From Hyperoodon ampullatus (Eukaryota > Chordata > Mammalia > Artiodactyla > Ziphiidae): a stretch of 64,000 nucleotides of DNA. The stretch spans positions 92,712,942 through 92,776,941 of the forward strand of contig OX457056.1 in assembly GCA_949752795.1 (NCBI GenBank), in the 5' to 3' direction. A model generated the notes under the pieces. The model worked only from the letters and a program-made list of their open reading frames with translations, searched no databases and was not told the DNA's origin. The translations under genes were made by a program, and so were the position numbers. Below, one piece after another: positions 20,897 to 32,690 of this stretch. Position 1 is the first letter of the stretch, and every line of letters begins with the position of its first letter.

Positions 20897-21799
20897 TGTG
20901 TTGAAACAGTTATACACAAACACCTAACAAAATGGCAATTAGAAGCAGCCCTGGTTTTCTACCCCCTTCCATTTATTCATTTACTTTGATAATATTTGGC
21001 AATAGGACAGCAGATCCCTATATTTTGTTCTCAGGGAGCAAATGCTCAGCAGACATTCAGTCCTACACACACAGCCAGCGGATCCCATCACAGTCCATAT
21101 TTAGACTCCAGAGAAATGTCTTGGATTTATATTGTTCCTTTATATCAAGGAACGAACCAACATGTATAAAGAAACAAGGCCAAGATCTGTTGTTTAAAAC
21201 TTCTGTTTGGAGTGAAGGTGTTATAAGCTTTCTCTTATACACAGGATCTAGGTAACCTTTCTCCCATCCACCCCCTCCAAAAAAAAAAAAAAAAAGCAAT
21301 TTAGGCAATAATCTGGATGACCTACATGGAAGAATCTTGGGTTGTACTAATAATTTAGGACTGAATTATTGCCTCAATTTTTTCACATCCCTTTTACCAC
21401 TGAGACAACAGAACATATGCAAAAGAAGTTTTATGAGTGGAAATCCAATTTCCACTGGCAAAGAATCTCATAATGCAAATGGGAGAATCCCAATAATCAA
21501 GTCACATGTAACCTCACATTTGCAACATCATAGACATGGAGAAAGGAATGCTCTGGCCTCCAAAGAACTTGTTTTGCTTTTCCCAAAGCAGTAGTTCTCA
21601 AATTCTTTTTGGAATCTATTTCCAATTACAAAAACATTTCATGATCCACTAAACTAATCTGTTTGTACCAACCATTGCATGAAAAATATAGTCATAGAAG
21701 ATCGTGGGTGCAACTTTCATGAAATTTCCTGAGTAATTTCAAAAGTAAAAGATTGATCTATTCCAGGAGCAAGAAAATACTCCCAGTCCTGATAATAAT
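20897..21799. other. Unique non-coding sequence
   Basis: Contains a 17-A run at about 21278-21295. No exon or repeat family recognised. Confidence 0.45.
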
Positions 21800-22235
21800 C
21801 CCCTAATTTGCAAGTGCTTTGCTCTGTTCATATCCTTTCACACTTTATTTACTTTTTCACATCAACCCTGTGAAGCTGTAGCATTGCCCGGTTCTCAAGA
21901 TAACATGAGGTAGGTATAATTTTTCTTGTATTTCATCACTTCTAAGATGCCAAAGGGTGGAATATGCACCTTTATTTTACGTACCACCCAGAAAGAAAAC
22001 AGTATGTTGCCTATTAAACGACGACACACAATCAACTGTAAAACAAAACAAAACAAAAAGACCATGCAGTTTCAGATATGTTAAGATGTGAAAGAATGAG
22101 TGTCTCAGAACTGATGAACACTGGACTTCCCCTTTTACAGAGGAGGATATTTATGCCTAGTTCAAGGTCAGGCTGCTGATGGAGACTGAAGCCTGAAGCA
22201 GCACTCAAACTCCGACCTTCTGACCTGAAACCAAT
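21800..22235 (-). mobile_element. MIR relic split by about 200 bp of unassigned DNA
   Basis: The left part (21800-21930) shows 'acatcaaccctgtgaagc' and 'acatgaggtaggtata'. The right part (22130-22235) shows 'ccccttttacagaggagg' and 'agttcaaggtcaggctgctg'. These are adjacent in MIR. The intervening 200 bp hold (AAAAC)n near 22042-22058 and 'ttaagatgtgaaagaatg', and could be an old insertion. Confidence 0.6.
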
Positions 22236-23224
22236 GTTTGAAGTTTTAAAGAGAAGTCTAGAAAGGTCGAGAATGTTTCTAACATAATTGTGTTAACATT
22301 TCTAATTGTTGGTACTCCTTTGGAGATTTAGACGTTAGAAAACAAGCCAGATTGTCGGGAAGGGGAGGAAACAGCCCCTGACAGAGGGTGGTGGCTGGGG
22401 CAGTGGCAGAGCAGCTGGGAGAGCTCAGCAGGAATTAACTCCCCTGCAGAGATGTCCTTCTCCCTCTGGAGTGCTTCCCTGGCTGTGGAACAAGCTGACT
22501 TGATTATAGAGGAAGCACAGGGCTCCATATCAGCTTCTTGACCTTTTAGCCTTCTCTTTAAAAAGTCAGTAAAAGAAACATGAGGAGAGAGAAGAGGAGG
22601 AGTAGAGAAAATGAGTCTGTGGTCTTAGTGATTTTCTGCTGAGAATAGAGCACTGGCAAGCATATCAAGCACATGCTTATTTGCTAACAATGAGGGGCAC
22701 GAGTGATTTCTTTTAAGCCTTGAGGTGAAATTGATGATAAAGAGCCACCAGTTACAGAGGGACCACCCTGCATCCATAACTCTGAAAAACACATCAGCTT
22801 AGGGGGAAATGTTGTCAATGGTGGAAACAACCAAGGAGACTGTGCCATTATAGAAATACTGCGCCTCGCTGGTTTGCAAAAGAAAACTCCCCAACTTAGC
22901 GGAGGAAGTGGAGGGCCTTGGAAGGCGGTTTGTTTCCTTGTGGCCAGTGACTGATTTTCCACCAAATGTGCATTGGCTAATTCTCACAAGAGTATTTAGA
23001 ATGAAGGGAGGGTTTCAGGTTCGACTCACATGAGCTGCTTTTCTTTGGACAGTCTTTGTTTCCTTCCGTCTGGTCGGCAGTCCTTCCGGGACCTTCCTCA
23101 ATCCCTGGCGGGGGCTGAGACCCAGTCCTTGTTCGGGATGAAAAGGTATTGGAAGGCCGGCTGCTCTAATTGGAGTTTGCACCTGCAGACCCCAGCCTCG
23201 GAGGCGGCTGGGCTCTGGTGCCGC
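22236..23224. other. Unique non-coding sequence
   Basis: About 1 kb with a purine-rich patch at 22570-22612. The frames (up to 97 codons) have no domain features. Confidence 0.5.
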
Positions 23225-23279
23225 TGTGTGTGTGTGTGTGTGTGCGCGTGCGTGCGTGTGTGTGCGCACGCGCGCGCGT
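23225..23279. repeat. (TG)n/(CG)n alternating purine-pyrimidine tract
   Basis: 55 bp of uninterrupted alternation: (TG)n, then mixed cgtg and gcgc units, ending in (CG)n. Such tracts favour the Z form of DNA. It creates the CVCVCVCACVRVCAHARA stretch in a chance 191-codon frame. Confidence 0.95.
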
Positions 23280-23744
23280 TTGATTTTTCTCAATGGACAC
23301 TGGGACACTGCACGTTTTTTGGCCTAAATAGGCTGGAGAGGATCCAAGCTGCTCAGCCACTTTCTCCACTCTGGTGGGGAGGGACCCTCTTTTCTCTCCT
23401 GTCTAAGAAGGAGGGATTTTCAGCCCTGCAAGTGTATCCAGTGTATTCTGATCTAATCTCTTCTGGCCCCAAGAGAACTTACCCCGATAAAAGGTGCCCT
23501 TCAGGTAGTATGAGAGGGTGTCACAGCCGGGCTTTCACCCACCCAGAAGCTGCTGCATTTTTTATGAGTTTCTCACACTTGACTCTAGTAACACAATCCA
23601 GGTAGCGCTCAAGCACGATGGCTACAGCCACTGTGCTCAGCCCGAGGAGAGGGAGATGGAAAAACTGCCCGGGAAGATTTAATTAATGACTGTGCCTCTG
23701 TCACCCTCACAGCACCCTAGTGCCTGAGCTCCAGCCGAATGCAC
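23280..23744. other. Unique non-coding sequence
   Basis: The 191-codon frame covering 23030-23605 ends here. It is not supported as a gene, because its middle is the dinucleotide repeat and no motif is present. Confidence 0.5.
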
Positions 23745-23813
23745 ATATTTAATGTGTACAATCTGATCAATTTTGGCATCCAGATATGCCCACGAAATCA
23801 TCACCACCGTTGA

Positions 23814-24245
23814 CTGAAAAAAATGCACAACCTAAAAGTTGAGAATTATGTTTTACTTGGCGGACAAAATTGAGGACTTAAGCCCAGAAGGTAGCCTCTC
23901 AGGTAGCTCTGAGGGACTGCTCTGCAGGGGTAAGGGAGGGGCCAGAACATATAGAAGTTTTGCAACAAAACCTGGGTAGTCGGAACCTCAAATGATTACT
24001 ATTAATTAAAGAAAACCTCACATCTCAAGTTAATAAATTTAGCACCTTGTATGAGAAGATGCAAGAGTCTGGGCTCATTGAAATCATTCCTTTGATATGC
24101 ACCTTAACTATCTAGGGCCTGGATCTTGCTTTTCTCCATCCTGAACGCCCTCAGGGTGCACTGTTTGTGGTGACTGCAGTGGCTGCTCGATGGATGGTCG
24201 CAACATCCTTTGTTTACTGATATGGCAGGTGACACTCTTCGTCCA
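23814..24245. mobile_element. LTR-like dispersed repeat, family not named
   Basis: Bounded by 'tgaaaaaaatgcacaac' and 'gtgacactcttcgtcca', so TG and CA ends are possible. The inside holds 'ttgagaattatgttttactt', 'ggcctggatcttgc' and 'acatcctttgtttactga'. The flanks 'caccaccgttga' (23802-23813) and 'caccacagttga' (24246-24257) form a 12-nt duplication, longer than the 4-6 nt usual for LTR elements. No coding capacity. Confidence 0.6.
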
Positions 24246-24654
24246 CACCACAGTTGAGATAATAAACATGCCCATCACCTCCCAAAGTTCCCTTATGCTC
24301 CTTTATAATCCCTCCCCTCGCTTGTCCCTTCACTCCACATCCCCAGGCAACCATAAATTTGCTTCCTATAACTATAGATTATTTGCATTTTCTAGAATCC
24401 TATACAAATGGAATCAGACAGAATGTTCTTTTGTCTGGCTTTTTCCACTCAGCAAAATACTTTTGAGATTCATTCATATTGTATGTATGAATAGTTTGTT
24501 CCTTTTTACTGCTGAGTAGTTTTCCATGGTGGTCTGTCCATTCATTCACCTGTTGATGGCCATTTGGGTTGTTCCTACCTTGAGGTGATTACAAATAAAG
24601 CTGCTGTGAATATATGTGTACAAGACTTTGTGTGGATATAAGCCTTCATTTTTT

Positions 24655-24862
24655 TTTTTTTTTTTTTTTTGTGGTACGCGGGCCTCTCACTGTTGTGGCC
24701 TCTCCCGTTGCGGAGCACAGGATCCAGACGCGCAGGCCCAGCGGCCATGGCTCACGGGCCCAGCCGCTCCGCAGCATGTGGGATCCTCCTGGACCGGGGC
24801 ATGAACCCACGTCCCCTGCATCGGCAGGTGGACTCTCAACCACTGCGCCACCAGGGAAGCCC
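24655..24862 (-). mobile_element. CHR-type SINE (short form) in L1
   Basis: A T-run of about 20 marks the tail. The body 'gtggtacgcgggcctctcac' to 'ccaccagggaagcc' is near the consensus of the other copies. The 17-nt TSD 'ataagccttcatttttt' is at 24638-24654 and 24863-24879. The 166-codon frame at 24614-25114 is SINE plus L1, not a gene. Confidence 0.97.
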
Positions 24863-25262
24863 ATAAGCCTTCATTTTTTGGTAAATTCTGAGGAGTGCAA
24901 CGGCTGGATCGTACGGCAGGTATATGTTCAACTTTTTAAGAAACTGCCAAACCGTTGTCCAAAGTGGTTGTACCATTTTTTTTCCCCACAAGTAGTTGCA
25001 GTTCCTATACGCTTTCCAACATTCGGTATGGTCATCCTTTCTAGGTTTAGCTATTCTAAAATGTATGTAATGGTGTCTCAATCTGGTTTTAATTTGCTTT
25101 CCCCTAATGACTAATAATGTTGTGCATCTTTCCATGTGTTTACTTGTTATCTGTAAATCTTATTTTGGCAAAGTGACTGTCCAAATCTTTTGACCATTTC
25201 TTAAATTGGCTTGTCTATTTTCTCGTGATTTAGTTTTGAGAGGTCATTATACATTCTCCCAG

Positions 25263-26156
25263 GGATATTTTTTATTTAAAAATTATCCTGGAATGTAAGA
25301 TATCGTGTAGAAAGTTTTCATGGAATTTTCAGCACTAAGAACACATGTGGAACAATTTGGGGGCCCAAGGCCTTCTAGCCCCTGGAGATCACTCTCCCTA
25401 TGTGCCTTGCTCTGCCTTATAATGATGAAAGCAGGCTATGTCAGAAGTTAAGACAGGCCTGGGCCATGCCCACTTTTTGAGGCTCTTGAGATATTTAAAA
25501 TAAAAGAAAGTCCAAAATAGACATGTGAAAAGCGTGATATATTTTAAATGTATATATTGAACAAATTAGTGCTTTTGACCACGTGCAAAAATTCAGCATG
25601 TACATAACATGGGAGAGGATGTCAAAATTTTAAATTTGAGGCCCAATGTGGGGGCTGAGACAAAGGACTCTGGTGTCCCACTGGCCACCTTGTGATAAGC
25701 CATGAGACACCAGCACCAGCCTAGGCACTTCCCGCATACCCCGTATACCTTAAAGTCATATCTGGCATGATCACTCTTTAGTCATTTATGCTTGGGATTA
25801 AATGAATGCCACAGAGGTGGCTATGGAAGAAAGGACCATTTCCCAGCTAGACACAAACTTCCTGCCGGAATGGTGACACTGGGAAGGTTAATCATGGCCA
25901 TCAGGGCCTTTTGGAGGGACCCCCCTTACTCCACCCACATGCCAGCCTATGGGGCCAGAGGCTTCCTTTGGGTGATTAGTCTTGGCCTTTTCCACTTAGC
26001 TTGAGGTCAGAATGACAGGGTGACTAGAAGTGGGGTTGCTTCACCTGAAGAATTCCCAGAGGCCTCTCAGCCAGACCCACAGAAACTCCTGCCCTCTGGG
26101 GAACTTCACCATCACCTCTGGAACTTTAATCTCTTTTCACCTCTCGTTGTATCAAG
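25263..26156. other. Unique non-coding sequence
   Basis: No family recognised. A rather GC-rich part at 25780-26150 has three chance frames of 61-70 codons. Confidence 0.45.
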
Positions 26157-26368
26157 TGCGGTGGTTCTCCGTATGGGGTGGTTTTGCCCTCCAGGGGACA
26201 TTTGACAACTTCGGGAGACATTGTTGATTGTCAAAACTGGGGAGATGTTACTGGCATCTAGTGAGCAGAAGCCAGGGATGCTGCTAAATATGCTACAAGA
26301 CAGCTCACCACCACCAAGAAATATCCAGCCCTAAATGCCAGTGTTGGCGAGGTTGGGAAACCTCAGTC
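26157..26368. mobile_element. MER20 (hAT-Charlie MITE)
   Basis: Nearly complete: 'gtggttctccgtatggggtg', 'ttttgccctccaggggacat', 'ttactggcatctagtgagc', 'agccagggatgctgctaaat' and the end 'gaggttgggaaacctcag'. MER20 copies have been described as regulatory elements in placental endometrium. Nothing here shows activity of this copy. Confidence 0.9.
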
Positions 26369-26577
26369 TTGATGGTTTAATCAGGTGTCAATCAGAACGA
26401 ACAGAGAAAATGACTGATGTAGATTCTGAAAAAGCGGTTCTTTGTCCATTAAGCAGACAAGCACCACAGTATGGACGTAGAGAGTTGATCAGGAAGCTTG
26501 AGGGGTCGTGAAGGGTGGGCTACCCAAGACCTTTCACTCTCTCACCACCTTCCTCTGCCTTCCCTTCTACCTCCTGT
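26369..26577. other. Unique non-coding sequence
   Basis: Nothing recognised. Confidence 0.4.
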
Positions 26578-26652
26578 TAAGAGCTTTGAAGTATAACAGA
26601 CCTGGTTTCAAACTCAGTCCTGCTGCTTGGTGACTTTGGGCATGTTACTTAA

Positions 26653-26702
<50 letters not shown>

Positions 26703-27050
26703 ATGCGGGCCTCTCACTGTTGTGGCCTCTCCCGTTGCGGAGCACAGGCTCCGGATGCGCAGGCTCAGCAGCCATGGCTCACGGGCCCAGCCGCTCCGCG
26801 GCATATGGGATCCTCCCGGACCGGGGCACGAACCGGTATCCCCTGCATCGGCAGGCGGACTCTCAACCACTGCGCCACCAGGGAGGCCCTTACTTAACCT
26901 TTTTAAACCTCAGTTTTTCTACCTGAAAAATGGAAATTATCATAGTACTTTTCAGAATCATGTGAATTAAACAAGATAAGCCAAGCCATGTAAAGAGTTT
27001 TATGGTGTCTGGCACATGAGAAAAACTCAGTAAGTGACCGATTATTATTA
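26578..27050 (+). mobile_element. MIR SINE split by a CHR SINE
   Basis: 'gaagtataacagacctgg', 'cttggtgactttgggcatgt' on the left; 'aaacctcagtttttctacct', 'aaaatggaaattatcatagt' and 'tggtgtctggcacatgag' on the right complete a sense MIR once the young SINE at 26660-26890 is removed. Confidence 0.88.
26660..26890 (-). mobile_element. CHR-type SINE with a very long poly(T)
   Basis: A T-run of 43 (26655-26697, partly target sequence) is followed by the short-form body. TSD 'ttacttaaccttttt' before and from 26890. Changes include 'aaccggtatcccc'. The pure homopolymer suggests a recent insertion. Confidence 0.97.
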
Positions 27051-27280
27051 TTTCACAAGTTGAGCACCTGCTGAACTCAACGCACCTTTTCCAGGTGTTT
27101 CCTGGCCACTCAGTGCATGTTTGTGACAAGTTTTTATTAGTCTACAAAGCATTTACTCTAAAAGTCTTAGTAATGATAACACTTACCCTTCAGAAACAAA
27201 GCCCAATGGGTGTGTTGGATGCACTGTATTTTGAACCTCACTTTAGTGGTAAAAGAAATGAATGAAAAATGATTTAAGTT
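27051..27280. other. Unique non-coding sequence
   Basis: Nothing recognised. Confidence 0.4.
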
Positions 27281-27295
27281 AAAACAGTGTAGTCT

Positions 27296-27871
27296 TAGCA
27301 CTATTTACAATAGCCAAGACATGGAAGCAACCAAAATGTCCATTGACCGAGGAATGGATAAAGAAGATGTGGTACATATATACAGTGGAACATTACTCAG
27401 CCATAAGAAAAGAACGAAATCATGCCATTTGCAGCAACATAGATGGACTTAGAGGTTATCATACTAAGTGAAGTAAGTCAGACAGAGAAAGACAAATATC
27501 ATGTGATATCACTTATATGAGGAATCTAAAATATGACACAAATGAACTTATTTATAAAACAGAATTAGACTCACAGACATAGAAAACAAACTTATGGTTA
27601 CCAAAGGGTAGATGTGGTAGGGGGAGGGATAAATGAGGAGGTTAGGATTAACATATACACACTACTATATATAAAATAGATAATCAACAAGGACCTACTG
27701 TATAGCACAGGGAACTCTACTCAATATTCTGTAATAACCTACATGGGAAAAGAATCTGAAAAAGAATGGATATACGTATATGTATAACTGAACCACTTTG
27801 CTGTACACCTGAAATTAACACAACACTGTAAATCAACTATGCCCCAATATGAAATAAAAATTAAATTAAAA
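27296..27871 (+). mobile_element. L1 3' end, 5'-truncated
   Basis: Starts in ORF2 ('tagcactatttacaatagc', 'tgtccattgaccgaggaatg'), passes 'ttactcagccataagaaaag' and enters a 3' UTR with 'taatcaacaaggacctactg' and 'tatagcacagggaactctac'. It ends 'caactatgccccaatatg' plus an A-rich tail. TSD 'aaaacagtgtagtct' (27281-27295) versus 'aaaacaatgtagtct' (27872-27886). Confidence 0.94.
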
Positions 27872-27886
27872 AAAACAATGTAGTCT

Positions 27887-29769
27887 ATATTGAGGTATTT
27901 ATGCATGTGTGTAGATGTAAGCCTAAATATTTGTTTTGGTCCATGGAAAGAAATTTACACAATGAAGTTTGTCAGAAACACAGCACTAGCTGGGACTCTT
28001 GGAGCAAATCCTTGGGAACTCTTGGGCTGTCCTGTTCCAGGACGGAGCAGGATTCCATGTCAAGTGACTTGGATAACATCTCACGTGGGGTCAGTTACTT
28101 TGGCACCAGAAGGGCCTCTTTGCCAGATGGCCAAGCAGAGACTGTGAGGCTCGAGCCAGACTGAGCTCAGGGTGTTTCTGGAAGGTCATTGTTGCAAACC
28201 CAGAGAACCAGTTCTGTGAGGTTGGCTCAAAGGGGATATTTAGTCAGAGTAACAGAGAGGTATGGTAATGGAGTGGAGGAAGTCTGGGTAAGGATTATAA
28301 CCAGCACAGTCAAAAGGCTCTTCTCAGCTTTCAAAAGAGTGAGAGAGAAGTAATGCTTGGCCCTGGCCCTCAGACAATGCCTCGATTCTTGCCAACTGCA
28401 GGAGAGCGAGCCCACAAAATCGCCAGTGAGCCAGGAGATAATCCTGGTGACAAGGACTCAGCCAGGCAGCCCCTGGGCCAAAAAATAAGGGCAGAAAATT
28501 TGGTTTAACTATATTTCTGCCTGTGTGTTTTCTCACGGGGGGGTTGACATCTTTAAAAACATAGGTATGCTCTGTACTTGGGGCGTACACAATGGAGCTA
28601 ACACAAAGCAAGAATCCTTTGGGCTCCTTTGGCAAGGGAACCCTTATGAAGCTTTGGACACTGAAGCCATGAAAGAACTGCCTAGGAACATTCTAGAAGA
28701 CAGGCTAGATCTCCCAGTGTTTGGTCACCAGCCTAGGAGTGTGGCAGAGGCTACTTGTGCAGGGGGTGAATGAATAGATGTAGGAACTTCCTTCCCTCAC
28801 GTGGGCTGGTCTCAGTAGTAAGCAGTCAGAATGTGTAACCATTAGTAATTCCCCTGCTGGGCTAGTCCATAAAAAGAAAGAGATTTACTTACTTAAGTCA
28901 AAAGGTTCAAGGACCACAGAAATTGCCTTTTAGTAATAGGAGTGGCTGTCACTGAGGAATGTCACAAAGAACTGTTAATTCTACTCTTTACTTACCCTCT
29001 GTCTAACCAGCTGAGAGAAGATAGATTTATGGAAGGGAGTTTGAGTGACAGGCATTCTGTCCATTCTTCTGATTCTCTGTGAATTGAAATCAGCAGGAGC
29101 AAGAGGTCTGCATTGCATTATCTTGACTTTTCATACAACAATGTTCTCATAAGAGACACCCTCATCTCTTATCTATGGACACCAGGGAAAAAAGGGAAAA
29201 CAACAGGCATTTTTGCATGGCCAGTGCTTATGTTAGTGTCTCGACAAAAGGGTTTTGAATGAATGACTGATCAGTGGGAAATACCATACTTCTGTGAATG
29301 TGTTGGTGAGGATATTGAACACTGTATCACTCACAGTTCCCTTTATAAAGTCTGATGTGGTCAATTTCTACTCCCAGTTTAGGTGAGGAAACCTTTGTAC
29401 CTATAAAGGAATGGCTTTCTTTCTTCCCTTCTGAAAATGTGGATGATGTCATTGGACATATCTCCCTTTTGCTCTAGTTGCCAGGAAGTTCAGGTTTAAA
29501 TCTGATGCCCAGCTCTACCAATGATGAAGGCTCTTGTGGCATGCACACTTGATTCTTATTTCCTCTGCTCTTGTTATCCTAATCTTATTTACATTTCCCC
29601 TGTTCCTAATTTAAATTCTTGATTATATTTCCCGTCATTGTATGTTCTTAGCCTCAGATGCCTCTAATTGCTAGGCGGGTATCAGTAAATGACTGAAGTA
29701 AGTGGGGTAATAGGGCATGGAGTGGACTGTGGCAAACAGAGAGAGGTCCTTCCTGGCCATTCTACTCAA
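27887..29769. other. Unique non-coding sequence
   Basis: About 1.9 kb, the longest stretch of the window without any element I could recognise. The frames are short (103 codons or fewer), overlap on both strands and have no motifs. A run of seven G lies at about 28537. Confidence 0.5.
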
Positions 29770-29960
29770 ATAGCATTGTCCCCTTCCCCCATTGTCCATC
29801 TCTAGCCCCTAACCGTGCTTATTCATAGCATTTATCATTTTCTGCAATTATCTGATTTATCTGTTTACTCTCTCTTACCACTGCTATATCCCTAGCACCC
29901 AGAACAGTGCCTGGCACAGAACTGTCACCCAATCCACATCTGCCAGGTGAGTGGATCAAG
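29770..29960 (+). mobile_element. L2 LINE 3' end relic
   Basis: 'cattgtccatctctagcc', 'agcatttatcattttctgca', 'ctatatccctagcacccaga' and 'acagtgcctggcacagaac' follow the L2 tail. Confidence 0.72.
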
Positions 29961-30224
29961 GCATGAAAGTGAGACCAGTGTGGCTAGGTTTTTACTACAT
30001 TTTAACAGAATTTGAAATTTGGATTTTATATGAAATCTCCTGATTTTTAGATGTTGGTGGCAAGTATAAAAAATTAAAAAACCCCTGCTGGCCAGAAACG
30101 GGCCATGTTAGCGTGAGCCACTGTTCTACTTTGTATTTGCCAGCTGTAGCCACCAGTTTCTCTGTGGAATGAAGTAGAACACAAATAAATAAAAACCCGC
30201 ATCTATTTTATGGTTAATGAAGCA
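29961..30224. other. Unique non-coding sequence
   Basis: Nothing recognised. Confidence 0.4.
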
Positions 30225-30335
30225 CCATTGCCCTCTAGTATTTCATTATTGTTCTAATTTTACATATGAGGAAATTAAAGCCCCTGAGGGCATAAAGTGA
30301 ACCGGTGAGCTTAGAGGTGGAGGAGGCTTTGAAAG
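30225..30335 (-). mobile_element. Weak MIR relic
   Basis: 'ttgttctaattttacatatg', 'aggaaattaaagcccctgag' and 'ggcataaagtgaaccggtg' resemble reverse-complement MIR. Divergence is high. Confidence 0.5.
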
Positions 30336-31039
30336 GCAGGGCTCCTCCGGGTTCAGAGGTGGCCTCCTGGTCAGATATTCAGGAACGAGGGAGGAAGAGC
30401 CCGTTCTTGTGTCAGTTCCTCTTTCCTTCCTGTCCCAGAACCAGGGGTTGGGTAGATGCTTCTCGCAACACAGGCTGTGACCTCGAATTCAGAGTCAGCC
30501 TCATGCTGGGTCTGTTTCTCTGCCTTTCAGTGCAGAAGGGACCATCAGTGTAGATATTTCTTAAACTCCTTTCACATACCTGGCTCCCCTGCCACCAGTC
30601 AAGAACTATAAGCTTAAAATGTTTTAGGAGCATGTGCGAGTGTGCACACACACACACACAATTGAATAAACAAACACACCTTGCAGTGCCTCTTTCATTT
30701 CTGTATCTTCAATATGATGTTGATCTTATTTGTTTTAGGAGACCATCTCCTTATATCATCGGTAGAGTTGTAGGTTCTTTGTGATCTAGCAGACAATACC
30801 TCATTTTTGAGAGCATGCCCAAGTTCTGACCAAGACTTATTTTCTTATGTATTTACCTTCTCAGAGAAAAGCTTTAAAATAAAATTCCAGTATTGAAATT
30901 TAGGTCTCTAACATTTTTAGGAAACTCTGAGATGTGGAAAATTCTCTATAAATTATAGGATTTTTTTCCTTCTACAAGTTTGCCTAACCATTTTTTCCAG
31001 AATCCCTTTGTTAAGAAAGAAAAGCTAGGCTTTATTGGC
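30336..31039. other. Unique sequence with a (CA)n run
   Basis: A (CA)8 run lies at 30645-30660. No exon or repeat family recognised. Confidence 0.45.
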
Positions 31040-32090
31040 ATTTCTTAATTATTATTTTAAATTGTGGTAAAATATACATAATATAAAATTGACCATTTTC
31101 ACTATTTCTAAGGGTACATACGGCTCAGGGGCATTTAGTACACTCACATTACTGGGCAACGATCAGCACCATCCATCTCTAGATCTCTTTTCCTCTCCCC
31201 AACCTGAAACTCTGTACCCATTAAACAAAAACTTCTCATTCTCTCCTCCCCCCTGGCAACCACTATTCCACTTTCTGTCTCTATGAATTTGACTACTCTA
31301 TGTACCTCATATGAGTGGAATCATACAGTATTTGTCCCATTGTGATTGGTTTATTTCACTTAATATATAACGTCCTCAACGTTCATCCATCGGTGGTATG
31401 TGTCAGAATTCCCTTCCTTTTTAAGTTTGAATAGTATTCCATTGTATGTTTATACCCCACTTTCTTTATTCATTCATCTGTCCATGGACATCTGGGTTTC
31501 TTCCATCCCTTGGCAATTGTGAATAATGCTTCTATGAACAAGGGTATACATATATCTGTTTGGGTTCCTGTTTTCAATTATTCTGGGTATATACCCAGAA
31601 ATGGAAGTGCTGGTTCATACTGTAGTACTATTTTAAGTTTTTGAGGAATCACCATACCAATTTCCCATTTTCCACAGTGGTTGCACCATTGTGCATTCCT
31701 ACCAACAGTGCACAAGAGTTCCAATTTTTCTGCATCCTCACTGACACTTGTTATTTTGCGGATTCTTTTCTTTTGAGAGCAGACATTCTAATAGTTGCAA
31801 GGTGGTATTTCCTTTTCCTTGTGGTTTTGATTTGCATCTCCTAATAATTAGTGACACTGAGCATCTTTTCATGTGCTTATTTGCAATTTGTATATCTTCT
31901 TTGGAGAAATGTCTGTTTTGTCCATTTAAAAATTGGGTTGTTTTTATTGTTGAGTTGTAGAAGTTCTTTATATAGTCTTCATATTAACTCCTTATCAAGT
32001 ATATGCTTTGCAAATATTTTTCCCATGCCATGGGTCGCCTTGTCACTCTGTTGATTGTGTCTTTTGATGCTTAGAAGTTTTAAAGTATGA
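31040..32090 (-). mobile_element. Old L1 fragment (ORF2 C-terminal part)
   Basis: 'gtggtaaaatatacataata', 'tccatggacatctgggtttc', 'gggtatatacccagaaatgg', 'tcctaccaacagtgcacaag', 'tctttggagaaatgtctgtt' and 'ttgattgtgtcttttgatgc' are in reverse-complement order of L1. All frames are broken. Confidence 0.9.
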
Positions 32091-32682
32091 TGCACTACTG
32101 ACATTTCTGAGCTTCCACTTTCGGTTCCACCGGCTCTCAGCGGATGTGAACTGTAGGGAAATGAGGACTGCCTCACAGCTGCGTCATCAGAAGGCTAGAA
32201 GTGCTGCCAGCTCCTTTCCAAACAGACTTTTAGGGCAGTTTCAAGAACCTCCCCACTCTCCACCCTTCCACCCCCAACACACATTCAGGGTGTAGAACTA
32301 TTTTAACAATAACTGAATTTCAAGATGGTCCCCCTTCAGCTTCGGGGTGGCCTTGGTTGCTGCTGGGTTTGTCAGGACAATGTGACATGGTTATTGGCCT
32401 GGACCTCAATGGGTGTGTATAACAGCCAGTCCCAACAGGTCTTGGTGAATAAACCAATAGAAGAGACGAGGTCTCCATAGTCTGTCTCCTCTGTAACGCT
32501 AGGACCTTTAGAGGCCAAAACAATGAAAAGACTGTGATGGCCTCACATTCCTCCAAATATATCAAAAGTAGAACAACAGTAAGCCATAAAATGAGCTTAC
32601 AGAAGGGCAATAAAGCTCTGATTTTTCTCAAAATAACAATTTCAGAGTTTCTTTTGAAATGCCCAAATCTATTCTTTTAAAC
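32091..32682. other. Unique non-coding sequence
   Basis: No exon or repeat recognised. Confidence 0.45.
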
Positions 32683-32690
32683 TTCTCTTT

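Larger units (their letters stand above)
23745..25262 (-). mobile_element. Old L1 fragment with two later insertions
   Basis: Reverse-complement L1 in three pieces: 23745-23813 ('gtgtacaatctgatcaattt'), 24246-24654 ('ttccatggtggtctgtccat', 'acaaataaagctgctgtgaa') and 24863-25262 ('ttctgaggagtgcaacggct', 'ttaaattggcttgtctattt'). It is broken by an LTR-like element and a SINE. A short remnant (about 25000-25100) still codes for a piece of the ORF2 C-terminus. Confidence 0.87.

Noticed and set aside
23030..23605. A 191-codon plus frame
   Set aside because: Its centre is the TG/CG dinucleotide tract. No domain, no exon-like splice sites, no second line of support.
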